Origin: Colocasia esculenta
Lineage: Eukaryota; Streptophyta; Magnoliopsida; Alismatales; Araceae
Direction: 5' to 3'
DNA length: 64,000 nucleotides
NCBI GenBank assembly: GCA_014218235.1
Contig: CM024759.1
Coordinates: 76,777,079-76,841,078, forward strand
Part shown: piece after piece, positions 24,752 through 36,582 of the stretch
How the letters are laid out: the number at the start of each line of letters is the position of its first letter
Numbering within the stretch: position 1 is the stretch's first letter
Position numbers and translations under genes: made by a program
The notes under the pieces: generated by a model
What the model saw: the letters and a program-made list of their open reading frames with translations, nothing else
Told to the model about the DNA's origin: nothing
Database searches by the model: none

Positions 24752-26257
24752 ATGGAGTCTTTCTTGAACCCGATCTACAATAGTGAGAATCCCGACACTG
24801 CCCTCCAGAATTCCCAGGAATATGAAGAGTCCCTACCCCATGATCTCTTTGACGAGGTGACCCGGCCTTGGGTCGCTACCGTCCATACCTCTGAGGGTCG
24901 CCGTCGTGACGAGGGCAGCCCGTCTCGGAACACCCACCCTCCTCAGTTGGACGATCAAGCCGCTCAGCTCTTGCACCTAATTCCTCAGCTTGATCAGTCC
25001 CAAATCCAGACCCTCATGACGGCCCTCAAAGGAAAGGCCGCTTCCTCACCCTCACCCAGAGCGGGCGCGTCATGCTCCGCAGCAGCTACATCCGGCCCCC
25101 ACGTCACCATGGGACGAGCCGACAACACCCCCATCTGACCGCGGACCATCCGGTTTACGCCATTTGAGTCTGAGCACTATATTCCCCGTGAGTCGAGGCC
25201 GCGGTCTCCACCATACCAGCCATGTTACTCCCCTCATCGTCTTGAGCCACGCGCCAGGCCCACCTCTCGTGCCTCGTCCATATACGCTCAGCCATCCGCC
25301 GCACCGGACATGATGTCCGAGTGGGCGTCCATCAAGAAGGAGCTCCAAGAGCTCCGTAAGCAAGTCGACCCTAGGCAGCACCACGATGTGCATATGCCAA
25401 ATTTCAATGGCCTATGGGTCCCCTCTCCATCCGAGCTGCCGAAGTACCGCAAGTACAACGGCTCAGGTAATCCTTACACTCATATCAAGGACTTCATCTA
25501 TGAGTCCGCTCCCTACCAGCATGACCGCCGTCTCATGGCATATCTCTTCCGCCGGTCGCTGGACGGGCATGCTCTTGATTGGTTCTACTCCCTGCTACCT
25601 GAGGACGCTGAGGACTTCGCTGTCGTGAAGGCCAAGTTCCTCGAACAATTCCAAGACAGGGTCGGGCCTGAATATTCCCTCACGGATCTCATAGCTGAAA
25701 AGATGAAGCCGGATGAGGATTTCTCAGCATACGCCGATAGGTGGAGGCAAATGGCCACCAGAGTTCCGGGGTACCTTCCAGAGGGGGAGAAGGTGAAGAT
25801 CATCATCGCCAATGCCACACCTGCCTACCGCAACATTTTGGCGATGAACGACATCTCCAATATGCATCAGCTCTACAGCCGGGCCCGGTTCATCCAGACC
25901 CAGCTCAAAGATTCTCCCATCCATTCCATGTTTGAACCCCAGAAGTCTCGTTTCCAAAGGAAGCCTCAGGGGCCTGTCACCGAAGGCGTCCAAGTGAACG
26001 AGCAAGTAAGCGCGTTCAACCCTACCGGCCAGAGCCAAAACCGCCAATACAATGCCCAGGGTCAGAACCCTACCAATCCGCCACAAGGGCAGCAGCAGCG
26101 CCAATACAACCAAGTACCACCTCCTGATGGCTCTCAACAAAGGCGTCCCATGGGCCCTAGGAGAGCTCACTACCCACCATTGCCGGAGACACTCTCCGAC
26201 ATATTCTTGGCCTTGCTCTCCACAGACGCCATTAGGCTCCCTCCTGAGAGGCCTTGA
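24752..26257 (+). pseudogene. Tat-lineage gag (one internal stop)
   Basis: Gag forms the virus-like particle of the retrotransposon. The ATG at 24752 opens MESFLNPIYNSENP. The frame is closed once by TGA at 25136-25138 and otherwise runs on unbroken to 26257. The retrotransposon gag domain is seen around 25430-25900: YRKYNGSGNPYTHIKDF, YLFRRSLDGHALDWFYSLLP, LEQFQDRVGPEYSLTDL and DEDFSAYADRWRQMATRVP. A Gln-rich tail follows. The internal stop and the loss of frame into the next ORF indicate decay. Confidence 0.85.
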
Positions 26258-27299
26258 ACCCAAGTGTGGATCAAACCCGATACTGTGTCTTCCACAGGCA
26301 GCCTGGTCATACCATCGATCAGTGCTTCACATTCAAGGACTTGGTGTATGACTTGCATGAGCAGAAAAGGATAGATTGGACAGCCCTCCGGCAGGTGATC
26401 GGAGACATCAAAGAAAGGCAGAGACAACAACAGCAGCAAAGGCAGCAGCGCCAACCACCCCCTCCACAACAACAGCAGCAGCAACAGCCATTGCAGGACC
26501 TCGGGATCGTCCACAACCCCTTACCTAACCATCCACCAGCTCCAAACCCACCACCACAGCAACCTGCCCAGGTAAACCCCATCGTCCACCATCCTCCTCC
26601 GCAAGCAAACTGGACGTACGATGATGAACCAGATGTTCAGCAGATGATGGCCATTAACCAATATCCTGTCCAATCCCAAACAATACAACCAGCCTACACG
26701 GCTCCCCAGTCAGTCCCTCTGTAGTTTCCATGGCCAACGCCGTCATACTGCCCGTCAGTTCAGCATCCGCGCCAGTTGCTAGCTCACCCATCATCTTACC
26801 TTTCGCTCCACCTGTCTCCATCCCTCTACCCCCTATCATACCTACTCCCTCACCCATCATCCTACCACCACCTGGGCCGGACCAACCCTCCGCCGCAACA
26901 TTATCCTCCGCTAGACAGCCACCTACCAATCCGACCACCCTACGGAGCGGGCGAGTCTTTCGCCGCCCGTACCCACCTATCTCCACCACCACCACTTCCA
27001 CAAACCCCCAGCAGGTCCTGCAGCCGCCACAGCAACAGCAAGCTCAGCAACAAGCACAAGATGAGGGGTTGATTGAGCCACTGCCTGGAACCCACTATGA
27101 CATCCTCAAGCACCTGGACCACGTGCCAGCCAAGATCTCCATTCTGGAGTTGATAAAGAAGTCTAAAGAGCACCAGGAAGCCCTGAGGAATTTCCTGCAG
27201 AAGGTGGTAGTGAATGAAGACATGATGGCAGACAAGCTACCTAGTGCCCTGGCCATGGTGACTCGGGGCCGGCAATCACATTTGCAGAAAGCGAATTAG
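26254..27299 (+). pseudogene. Tat gag-pol linker with zinc-knuckle-like motif
   Basis: Two overlapping-frame open segments lie here. The first (26254-26724) begins with YCVFHRQPGHTIDQCFTFKD, a C-x2-H-x3-GH-x4-C type motif as in Tat Gag nucleocapsids, then a poly-Gln/Pro region. The second (26730-27299) ends with HVPAKISILELIKKSKEHQE, the conserved helix that precedes the protease in this lineage. A frameshift separates the pieces from gag at about 26250 and from each other near 26724. It is probably the continuation of one ancestral polyprotein. Confidence 0.7.
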
Positions 27300-27309
27300 C
27301 ACCCCCAGA

Positions 27310-27652
27310 AGCCAGGAGGCTCCCCCTCTGTGTCACTTTAGTCATCAACCATATAGCAGTGGGAGCGGCACTGGTCGACACGGGAGCATCCATAAACGTC
27401 TGCCCGCTGAGTACGCTAAGAGCCTGTGACCTGTCAGAAAGTATGCTGAGGCCGACGCCCACCACCATTGCCGCATACGACAATTCCAGAAGATCCTGCC
27501 ACGGCATGGTAACTGTGCAAGCCGAACTGGGACCCCTCGCCGTCACAGTGGACTTCTACGTCCTAGATATCGATCCCATGTTCAAGGCTATTTTAGGGCG
27601 TCCATGGTTGGAAGCACTCGGGGTGTGCCATCTACCGCGCACCAATGCCTGA
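27310..27652 (+). pseudogene. Retrotransposon aspartic protease
   Basis: The frame contains the catalytic motif GAALVDTGASINVCPLSTL and the second conserved strand FKAILGRPWLEALG. In this family the protease acts as a dimer to cut the polyprotein. The frame ends at 27652 while the homologous continuation (CLKFPFQGRIIKVKS) is in another frame from about 27650, so a frameshift is present. Confidence 0.85.
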
Positions 27653-28038
27653 AGTTCCCGTTCCAAGGGAGAATCATCAAGGTCAAGAGCATAGCCACCA
27701 CCCACTCCGTAGATGCCCTCCACGATACCCACCTCCCAGCTGTGTGGCCAGCCAACAAACCCATCGTCTCAGTGCTAGACATCAACTACCCCTGGAGCTA
27801 CACGTTCCAGTCCCAGCGAGAGGTCAACCTAGCCCGGGTCAATGCGGTCAAGAGAAAAGAGCCACTAAGCACAAAGGGGTGGCAAATTATGATGAAGTTG
27901 GGGTATGAAGAAGGCAAGGGCCTAGGGGCAGAGCTACAAGGTATAGTCAAACCCATCCCCGACATCGTCACGAAAAGCCGATGGGGCTTAGGGTACAGGG
28001 AAATCCAAACCATGGTCATCCAGCACATCCACTCTTAA
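27604..28038 (+). pseudogene. G-patch segment of the Tat polyprotein
   Basis: This ORF carries GWQIMMKLGYEEGKGLGAEL followed by QGIVKPI. It is a G-patch, a glycine-rich motif that in cellular proteins contacts DEAH helicases and RNA. G-patches between protease and RT are known in several retroelement lineages, including plant Tat elements. It stops at 28038. The next segment (28072-28752) has WYRWFDIEDITIAFSRLFWE and an acidic EEGKTIDELW part, as usual downstream of the G-patch in Tat. Confidence 0.75.
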
Positions 28039-28071
28039 GGCCGACCGAGAGCCACTCACCTGGACACTCTG

Positions 28072-28752
28072 GTGTCACTTTATCAGGGGGCCTACCCAAC
28101 CTGGATACAACACCGTGGTAGTCGAGGCAGAACTCTCACAGCACGAGGTGCATGGCCGAACTTCTCTCGGCACATGGCCCCGTTGCTGACCTATAGAGCC
28201 CTAGAAGCCCTCCGTCCGACCAGGAGGAGAAAGACCGGAGACCCAGAGGCTGAGTGGTATAGATGGTTCGACATAGAAGACATCACCATCGCCTTCAGCC
28301 GACTGTTCTGGGAAGAAGAGAGAACCTGGCCGCCAGCTGCGGAAGAGTTATTAGATCCACCCATTGCCATCACGTCCAAAAGGCAGCTCATGAGCGATGC
28401 CTCAGACATAGGAGAGCCGGACATCCCCTACGAAGAGGGGAAGACCATTGATGAACTCTGGAGAGGCACCTGCCTAGCCATCCACCCATCCCTCCTGGAT
28501 TCCCTCCTTCCCAGCCTAGTCCCATCCTCTCCTCCTTTGCTGATCCAGCTGACTCCTCAGCTCCTCACGGCGGCGCACAGCCTCCTTACACCCGAGCTCC
28601 CACCAGCTGTCCTCTCCGCCCTTCAAGCTGATCCAGGTGACCACGAGGTCACCCTCTCCTGTTGCATGCTCTCCTCCGATCTCCAAAAAAAAACGTCCAC
28701 TTTCAAATGCACGTTGAGGTCGAGGAGCCGGCATACGTCCTGCACTCTCTGA
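28072..28752 (+). pseudogene. Tat pol spacer between G-patch and RT
   Basis: The segment contains DPEAEWYRWFDIEDITIAFS and DIGEPDIPYEEGKTIDELW. No catalytic domain is known for this part; it is a conserved connector in Tat polyproteins. It terminates about 70 bp before the RT-containing ORF. Its frame differs from the G-patch ORF, so the coding sequence is broken here too. Confidence 0.6.
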
Positions 28753-28822
28753 TCAGGGGCACCCCTCGGCTGGGGCTTCCCCTCCTGCTCCTTCATTAGG
28801 AGCCATTCTCTTCGAGGACACC

Positions 28823-29949
28823 ATGTCCTCCCCCAGTCCTGTAGAGTCGTCTAGTTTAGGAGAGTCTAGGGTAGGTGAGTCTAGAGTTAAGATAGATAGG
28901 CCTAGGATAGAGAGTCAGGTCAGCCCGCCATCCGCCAATTCCAAGCACCGTCCTAGGAAGCAGCGGGGAAAAGCTATTCCCCGGAGATATCTTCAAGAGC
29001 TAGCTCGGCGGTGTCAAGCGCTGCTATTGATAGAGGAGTTCACGAGAGAAGCGCTGGTGTTCGAAGAAGTGTTTGAGCAGGATGGGGTGTTCATAGACGA
29101 CGGGTTTGGTGTCTACGAAATAATGAATGATGAGGACCCAGTCGATGAAGAGGATAGCGAAGTAGATGACGCTGCCGAAAAATATGCCAGTGGAGTAAGA
29201 AGGTTCGATGAGCCTACAACGGCAGTGGATGAATCTACTAAGGAAGTCAACCTTGGAACAGAAGAAGATCCCAGGATTGTGATTATCTCAGCAAATCTCC
29301 CTCCTGATGAAGAAGAGGAACTGGTGCAAATCCTGAGGGAGTACAAGGACACATTCGCCTGGTCTTACGAGGACATGCCCGGCCTAGACCCCTCACTAGT
29401 GGAGCACCGACTGGTACTGAAAGAAGGGGCAAAGGCAATCAAGCAGAAACTCAGAAGGTTCCATCCACTCACAGCCCTGAAGATGAAGGACGAAGTAGAT
29501 AAACTCCATAAGGCTAGATTCATCAGGGTAGTGCTTTATCCGAACTGGGTGGCCAATATAGTCCCTGTCATGAAGAAAGACGGCAAAGTCAGAATCTGCA
29601 TCGACTTCAGGGATTTGAATAAGGCATGTCCGAAAGACGACTTCCCGCTTCCTCATCTGATGTGCTAATCGACAATACTGCTGGGTATGAGACCCTCTCA
29701 TTCATGGATGGGTATTCAGGATATAACCAAATCCGTCTATCTCCTGAAGATCAAGAGAAAACATCCTTCACCACGCCCTGGGGAACATACTGCTATGTAG
29801 TCATGCCGTTTGGGTTAAAGAATGCCGGCGCTACTTATCAGAGGGCGATGATGGCCATCTTCCACGATATGATGCACGTTTATGTAGAGGTATACGTGGA
29901 TGACATCTTGGTGAAGTCAAGAACCAGGAGAGAACACCCGAAATCCTAG
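28823..29949 (+). pseudogene. Reverse transcriptase, Tat lineage, frameshifted
   Basis: ORF 28823-29668 holds the N-terminal linker and the first RT blocks (ANIVPVMKKDGKVRICIDFR, then DLNKACPKDDFPLPH). The protein continues in a different frame from about 29650: TLSFMDGYSGYNQIRLSPED, FGLKNAGATYQRAM and the active site VYVDDILVKS, where the catalytic YVDD is intact. It ends at 29949. A single frameshift near 29650 splits the domain. All polymerase motifs can be seen, so the copy is only moderately old. Confidence 0.88.
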
Positions 29950-29954
29950 CCAAG

Positions 29955-30480
29955 GTGTTGCAGAGGTCTAGAGAGTATCAGCTGAGAATGAATCCGAAAA
30001 AATGCGTGTTCGGGGTCTCATCAGGAAAGCTGTTAGGTTTCATAGTCAGTAAGCGGGGCATTGAGATCGATCCTAACAAGGCTAAGGCAATAGCAGAAAT
30101 GCCTCCTCCAAAGAACATCGCACAATTAAGAGGGCTAATCAGGCGTTTACAATTCATCAGAAGATTTATCTCCCAGCATTCGCAAAGATGTCGCCCATTT
30201 TATGATCTCTTGAAAGGAGGGGCAAAATTCGAATGGAATGACAAATGCCAAGCAGCCTTCGATGAGCTGAAAAGTTATCTCATGAATCCCCCAGTCTTAC
30301 AGCCTCCTGTACCCGGGAAACGCTAATCCTGTATCTCTCAGTCATTGAGGACTCCCTAGGAGCTGTCCTGGCACAACATGACGAATCTGGGAAAGAAAGG
30401 GCAGCATACTACCTCTCTAGGCTCTTCAACCCGCTGAATCCAAGCTCACCACCGCGGACAAAACTTGTGCCGCACTCGTG
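29955..30480 (+). pseudogene. RT connection and first RNase H
   Basis: ORF 29955-30326 has MNPKKCVFGVSSGKLLGFIV and AQLRGLIRRLQFIRRFI, the RT thumb/connection. After a stop or frameshift near 30326 the next frame reads IEDSLGAVLAQHDESGKERA and AYYLSRLFNP (about 30340-30430). This is the gypsy RNase H, which joins the following ORF at 30478. Confidence 0.8.
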
Positions 30481-31788
30481 TGGGTAGTCCAAAAGCTCAA
30501 GCACTACTTCCTAGCCCACGAGGTCAAGCTGATCTCAAGGATGGATCCACTCCGATATCTTCTTGAAAAGCCCGTCCTTTCTGATCGGCTGGCACGCTGG
30601 CAGAGTTTCCTCTCCCAGTTTGACATATCCTTTGTGGTCCAAAAGGCCGTCAAGGGGTATGCCATCGCCGAGCATCTAGCCCATCTCCCACTCCCTCACA
30701 GTGACTCCCTCCGAGAGGAATTCCCCGATGAGGAACTCTCAGTCATAATCAAAGACCCCTTCTGGTCCCTTCATTTCGATGGTGCACTCAACTCTCAGGG
30801 ACGGGGCATTGGAGCCGTGCTGCTTACCCCGGAAGGTATTACCATCCCCTTTGCATATCAACTCACCTTCCCCGCTACCAACAACATGTCAGAGTATGAG
30901 GCTCTCCTTGCTGGTCTCAAGCATGCTTATCTGCTGGGGGCATCGCACCTCAGAATTATAGGAGACTCTCAGCTCGTCCTGCGGCAGGTGCTCTCAACTT
31001 ACCGCACTCGTGACCCGAAGCTCAAGCCATATCAAGACCTGGTCACGTTGTTGGCAAGGCAGTTCCGTAAGCTCATCTACATCCACACTCCTCGTTCCCA
31101 AAACATCCTGGCCGACGCTCTGGCGTCGCTAGCCTCATCCCTATCCTTCCCTCTGAGTCGCCGGACTGAGACAATCATCGTCCAGCGTCTCGATGTCCCA
31201 TCTACCCAGGACCCTTGGTTTAGCGACCTTAGGGCAACCTTAGAAGAGAAGGCTAGGAAAAGAGGAGCGCAGCAAGTCATGATAACTGAGCTCGAGGAGA
31301 TCCTGAATGAAGAGGAACTGCCATGGTACTTTGAGATAGAGCAATACTGCAGGGATGGAACATATCCTGAAGGGGCAAGTGCAGAAGACCGCAGGGCCAT
31401 CAGAAGAGCCGCCTTAAGGTACACAGTTGTCGGAGAAGTTCTGTACAGGCGAGCCCTTAATGGAGTCCTTTTAAGGTGCCTTACCGATGACGAAGCTTGG
31501 AAAGTGGTGGAAGGGGCCCATGCTAGTGAATGCGGAGGGCACGTCAACAGTCAGATGCTAGCAAAGAAGATCATTAGGCAGGGCTATTACTGGCCAACCC
31601 TAGAGGAAGACTGTACCATCTACGTCCGTAGGTGTGTCAAGTGTCAACTCCATGCCGATAAATCCATGCCCCTTCCTCCTCACTACACCCACTCTCCACA
31701 CCATGGCCATTCTCCATGTGGGCTTTCGACATTGTCGGCCCTCTTGGTGATTCTAATGCTCAAACCAAACAAAAGTCATTTATCCTAA
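30478..31788 (+). pseudogene. Archaeal-type second RNase H plus integrase zinc-finger
   Basis: The long ORF first completes the gypsy RNase H (LISRMDPLRYLLEKPVLSDR). It then encodes a second, archaeal-type RNase H: LHFDGALNSQGRGIGAVLL (Asp), NNMSEYEALLAGLKHAY (Glu), LRIIGDSQLVLRQV (Asp) and SQNILADALASLAS (Asp). All four catalytic acids are present. Two RNase H domains in tandem are the hallmark of the Tat clade. The integrase HHCC finger follows: ECGGHVNSQMLAKKIIRQGY and IYVRRCVKCQLHAD. The frame is lost after about 31700, where the core domain continues in another frame. Confidence 0.88.
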
Positions 31789-32294
31789 CTGCGACTGAGT
31801 ATTACACCAAGTGGGCAGAAGCTGAAGCCTTCACAGAAATCAAAGCATCCACGGTGTGCCGCTTCATCATGAGAAACATCATCTCGCGGTTCGGAGTGCC
31901 AAGCAGCATCGTCACGGACAATGGGCCGCAATTCATCGCACAAGAGCTCCAGGACCTCTGTAAGAAATACAACATCACGCTGCATCATTCATCACCGTAT
32001 TACCCACAAGGCAATGGCCAAGCTGAAGCAACTAACAAAACCCTTCTTAAAATCTTAAAGAAAACCTGTGAGTCGCATAAATTCGCCGACTGGCCAGAGA
32101 AGCTAATAGAGGCTCTATGGGCCTACCGCACCTCCGTCCGCACTCCCACGGGACAAACCCCGTACGCTCTCACCTACGGGATGGAGGCGGTAGTTCCATA
32201 TGAGATCCTAATTCCTTCACTAAGAGTCCAACTAGACAAGGAACTTAATCTTGATGAACGTCGAGAGGCGTTACTAGTCCAATTGGAACTTTAG
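31716..32294 (+). pseudogene. Integrase catalytic core (DDE)
   Basis: The retroelement integrase inserts the DNA copy into the genome. The catalytic triad is visible: Asp in MWAFDIVGPLGDSN, Asp in SSIVTDNGPQFIAQEL, and Glu in NGQAEATNKTLLKILKK. The ALWAYRTSVRTPTGQTPYAL block follows. It overlaps the preceding ORF in another frame and stops at 32294, fifteen bases before the C-terminal ORF. Confidence 0.9.
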
Positions 32295-32308
32295 ATGAAA
32301 GGCGGCTT

Positions 32309-32581
32309 ATGGCAGCCGACCATGTGCTTTCCTACCAAAGGCGAATCTCAAGGTCTTTTCAAAAGAAGGTAATTGAACGAAAATTCCAAGAGGGTGATAT
32401 GGTCTTGAAACGCATCTTTATCAAACCCGGAGGTCCTAGGTCCAAACTGCAACCCAATTGGGAGGGTCCGTACGTTGTGAGGGAGGTCTACCCTGGAAAT
32501 GCATATCGCTTAATCAATGCTGAGGGCGTCGAATTATCACATCCGTGGAACGGGTTGTACCTCAAACGTTTCTATCCTTAG
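32309..32581 (+). pseudogene. Integrase C-terminal domain
   Basis: The sequence includes VIERKFQEGDMVLKRIFIKP and LQPNWEGPYVVREVYPGNAY, then HPWNGLYLKRFYP at the end. This is the usual end of Tat pol, reached by a frame change after 32294. No chromodomain is present, as expected for a non-chromovirus. Confidence 0.88.
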
Positions 32582-33910
32582 GCCTATAGGTGTGAGGCCA
32601 CAACACCTAGATCGGGGAGTAGCCCCATGTTGGGAGTCTAAGATACCTCTCTAATCGCCAAGGGCTGCTCTAAGTTAGGATTAACACACACGCACACGGC
32701 AAGCCCGGATAACTACACTTGGTAGATGCTGCAATTATGCGGGCTCTACTCTAGCGATGCATCGGTCATTCTCTCCTAATCGGTCGAAGTGTAGGGGCAA
32801 AAGGGTCGTAAGGGTGAGGTCGTCAACCTACAGCATACCCCGACAAGAGGAAGTCTCAAACAGGGACGGTCAAAATAACAAAAGGGCAAAGAAGCAAAGA
32901 AACGAAAAGAAAAGAAAATCCATAATACAATAGGGGCATGGCAAAGAGTGGCAAAGTCCCCGCGGGACACTAATGAGCCCGGTCGTACGCATGCCCCAAA
33001 GCAAGGCAAGTCCATAGCAAAAGACCATAAAGTCCCTCCACAACAGACCCAATCTCCGAATGGTATGCTGTAAGAAGTAGCCAAACCCAACATCCCTATA
33101 CCCACACAAGACTTTCCTTAAATAATCTTCCGCTTCTCCCTATAAGGCTGAGTCACCTCTTGGGTAGGGCTTAATTAGTCGCAGCATCAACTAAGGTAGG
33201 TTTTTCGAGGCGTTGTCACCCCTTACGCACGTCCTAACTTAGAAAGCCCTGTGGCGAGAACCGGAGGTGATCAAGATTCCTAACCAGCGGCTCGAATCGG
33301 TTTAAGTGTTGTGGCCCGAAGATGCGAGTACCTTCCGTCTCGCGTGTCTTATTTTAGGAAGGGCTAACGCCAGCTTTAGGCGCTACACAAAACTCAAAAA
33401 ATCAGATATTTCCAAAACTCCAAAAAAATCAGATATTTCCAAAACTAAAAAAAATCAATATTCCCCAAAACTCCAAAATCAGATATTTCAAAACTCCAAA
33501 AAATCAAATATTCCCCAAAACAAAAAAATCAAATATTCTCCAAAACTCAAAATCAAATATTTCCAAACCCTAAAAATCAAATAAAACATTAAATGATGTT
33601 TTCAAAATTCCAAGCCGTTGCATACATGCATTTCATTTGATTATTCGCATCTTTTGCCTATTTAATAAGGCTTAGCCCCTTGACGAATTATCAAGGTCGC
33701 TCACTCGTCGCATTTTAAGGCAAGGGCTAAGCCTAAGAACAGATCTGACTTGTTTCGTGGTTGTCTAAGTGTGCAGGACGGAAAAGAAAGCGGCACTCAT
33801 ATCTCACTCGTCACTCTCACTCAGTCGCAAACCATAAAACACAAAGGTTTCATTCCATTCATATCATGTACACCATCATGTCAAAAGAAAAGAGCAAAAG
33901 GTACAAACCC
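32582..33910. other. Untranslated region downstream of Tat integrase
   Basis: No conserved gene is recognised. It contains an A/C-rich degenerate tandem stretch (33390-33600) built from variants of AAAATCAGATATTTCCAAAA. The long non-coding region before the antisense genes is typical of large Tat elements. Confidence 0.55.
33390..33600. repeat. Degenerate ~25-30 bp A-rich tandem repeat
   Basis: Variants of AAATCAAATATTYCCCAAAACTC recur about eight times. Confidence 0.7.
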
Positions 33911-34043
33911 TCAACCACTCTCCCCGTACCCTCAGGCGGGCGGGGAGAGGGGCCATCATCCCTCGCCCCTAGCCTCACTCCCCTGGCGCCTCTCGCGCCG
34001 TCGTCGCTCCTCCTCCTCGTTCCTCCGCCGTCCGAGGAACCCG

Positions 34044-36582
34044 TCAGGTAATGCCCAGCGGACCCGCTCGGGATACCGCTCCGCCGCTGTCGATCGGCTG
34101 CGTCCGACCAAGGCCAGGGCCCTCTCCAGACCCCTCATCTCGGATCGCAGCATGTCGCAGCGATGCCTCTCCTCCCCCAGCTGGGGCGGAGGTCCCCAGC
34201 CTCGGTACGCAGTGCCGCACTGCCTCCTCCGCTCCTGCTCCAGCGCCGCGCCGCCCCGCCTCCTGGCGCCACCGCGCCGCCTTCGCTGCCTCGGGGCGTA
34301 GGCGTAGCTCCGCCATCTCCGCCTCCAGCGTGGTCGTCCGCGCCAGGGCAGTCCTCAGCTCCTGCTCCTGCAATATCAAAAATCCTGTCAGAAATCACGA
34401 AAGAGACAACCCAGGGGCATCTAAGTAACTTACCCGCTGCTCCCGCAGCTGGGCGAGGGCGTCCTCCGCTCGGCCGCCGCCACGCTAGCTGGCCCTCCAA
34501 ACGGAGCGGCCAGGATCCTCTCGGAGGAGGAAGCCCCTCCCACCATCTGCTGCGCCCTCCAGCTCTGCCTCTGCAAAAGAACAACATAAGGTCAGTCAAC
34601 CGAACCTGAATAGAAGGGTAGGGTGCAAAGTACTCACCAGCTGATCCACCACGCCTGGAGGTCGTCCCGCTGCTGGATGGTGGAGTGGAGGACGCCCTCA
34701 AGTGAGCGATTCGTCCCTCGGGGTCAAGCTGCAAAACACAAGTCAAATCAGTCACACAATTAACTAAAGAATTTAGAACAGACTGAAAGCAGTAAAACTC
34801 ACCACCGGTCGCCGGGTCCCCCTGTACACCTGGGCCCCGTATCTCCGAGCATAGGCCCGGTAGTAGTCCTCGTCGCTCGTGGCCTCGGAGACCACCTCCT
34901 TGCCCCGCCGCTCCCAGTCGTCCAGCTGCTCTCGGACCCGGACCGTCCAGTCCGTGACCTGCTGGATCCCGCGGAAGCTCCGGCCTGGCCTCTCCCATGC
35001 CCTCTGTCGGGTCGGGAACTCCACCACCGCCTGGTGAGTCCCAGAGTACGCGCCCCAGCCGGTGGTGGAGCGGGACCACCGTGTTGAAGCAATGAAGCCA
35101 AATGTCCCTACCAAAGTAAGGACGGCCCCCGCTCCACCCACGGCTGAGTGGCGTCGTTCTCCCCGACATAGGGAGTCCACTGTACCTGCACACCACAAGC
35201 AGAACATGTCAGTCAACCACCAAATAAGCAATCAAGTAAGAGTGGCTAAGGCTAGAAGTACTCACATGGCCAAAGGGGATGGTGTCCAAGGTGTCGTGGA
35301 TCAGGTCACCTGTCGCCGCAGGGACCGCTCGTCGCGGCAAAATCGCCAGCGCTGCAGCAGGGGCACAGCGCCGCGTCGTCTCGCCACCCCCGCGACCAAG
35401 GGAGGGAGATGGTAGTACCCACACCTGCAAGAGAAACACAGTCAGTATCACGATTATAAAAATGAGCAAGAAAAATAGCAAAGGGCTAAGGGTAGAACAT
35501 ACCTGTAGAAGTGGGAAGAACCCCGCACGCCTGTCTCCCTACTAGAGGTCCCCAACTGTCGAAGAGGTGGGCCAGGAGGCCGCACCCCATGCGTAGTTGC
35601 CCACGCTGGACAGATCCTCCAGCAGGGGCAAGCACGGCAGCCAACTGGTCCCCTCTGGTCCCCAAATCAGCTTCCCGATCACGAGGATCAGGAACCGCCG
35701 CAGTCTCTGTCAGCTGCCTCCCTCCTCTTCCGCCAGCACTGCTCTGGCATCCTCCGTCAGTCGGGCCAGATACTCCGCCTGCCCCTCCCCGGTCCGGTGG
35801 CGCGCATTCGCCACCCCCAGCTGGCCTGCAGCCGTATGCTCCACCAGTGAGGATCTCTCCCCCCTCACTTCCAATCGAGCAGCCTCTCCACCGGCTCCTG
35901 ATAGCTCCTGTAGGTGGTCCCGGTCACCGCCTGGCCATCCACACGTAGGCCGGTGATCCGTACCACGTCCTCTAACGTAGGGACCATGTGTCCCCACGGA
36001 AAAGGAAACGCGTGCACTCCGGGTCCCACCTCTCCTTCAAGGCCTGGATGAGTGCCACATCCGGCGTCAGCTCCTCTAGCCGCAAGAACGGGCCGAACCC
36101 CATGCCCTCCAGTCGGCGTATCTGGAACTCCGGTAGGGCGTCGTAATCGCCCGGATCACGGCCCATCCAGCCGGGACCGCAACTCGCTCTGCAAGGCAAA
36201 CAGTAAAGGATCAGAAGTCAGAAGAAGACCCAAACCACTCTCTGTCCTGATAAGTGACAAGGATCCGTCGCCTTCTCAAACGCGACGAACATATGGTCGC
36301 ATTCTTGCTCTATGTCGCGACGGTCGACCCGTCGCCTTTCAAAAGGCGACAGGTCTGACGTCGCCTTTTCACTGGTAAGGCGACGGGCCCCCTGTCGCAT
36401 TACCAGGGCCCAGAAACGGTCCTTCCCGTTCCCGGCCGTTTCCCACTGGGCGAATCGCCCTACAACGCGAGTGCCATGCACTCTCCACTCCATGCATACA
36501 GGGATTAGGGCTTGAGACCCTACCTTCTGGGTCCAATGGGCTCGTCCTCGTCACCCATCGCCGGTGCGGGCTCCTCCTCCAT
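34044..36582 (-). pseudogene. Antisense plant-mobile-domain (PMD) gene
   Basis: PMD (PF10536) proteins are found in plant transposons and some silencing factors; Tat elements often carry them antisense to pol. Exon 1 is 36582-36524 (MEEEPAPAMGDEDEPIGPR, donor GTAGGG). It joins in phase to exon 2, which starts at 36188 (acceptor TTGCAG) and encodes GFGPFLRLEELTPDVALIQA and LKERWDPECTRFLFRGDTW. After a 1-bp frameshift near 35985 it continues with TLEDVVRITGLRVDGQAVTG. Further pieces include ILPRRAVPAATGDLIHDTLD (to about 35269), RPYFGRDIWLHCFNTVVPLH and DEDYYRAYARRYGAQVYRG (about 35185-34803). A coiled-coil C-terminus with LARTTTLEAEMAELRLR (34371-34044) closes the gene. Several frame changes mean this copy is damaged. 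Confidence 0.7.
36265..36410. repeat. GCGAC/GTCGC hairpin modules in the PMD-gene intron
   Basis: Inside the inferred intron 36189-36523 of the antisense PMD gene lie several GTCGC/GCGAC pairs, including GTCGCCTTTCAAAAGGCGAC, a perfect inverted repeat with arms GTCGCCTTT / AAAGGCGAC. Confidence 0.75.

Noticed and set aside
28823..32581. An integrated pararetrovirus
   Set aside because: The region has integrase and an archaeal-type second RNase H and no movement or coat protein, so it is a Tat-lineage retrotransposon.
34051..34609. Plus-strand Pro/Ala/Ser-rich ORFs at 34-36 kb
   Set aside because: They are shadows of the antisense PMD gene in GC-rich sequence.
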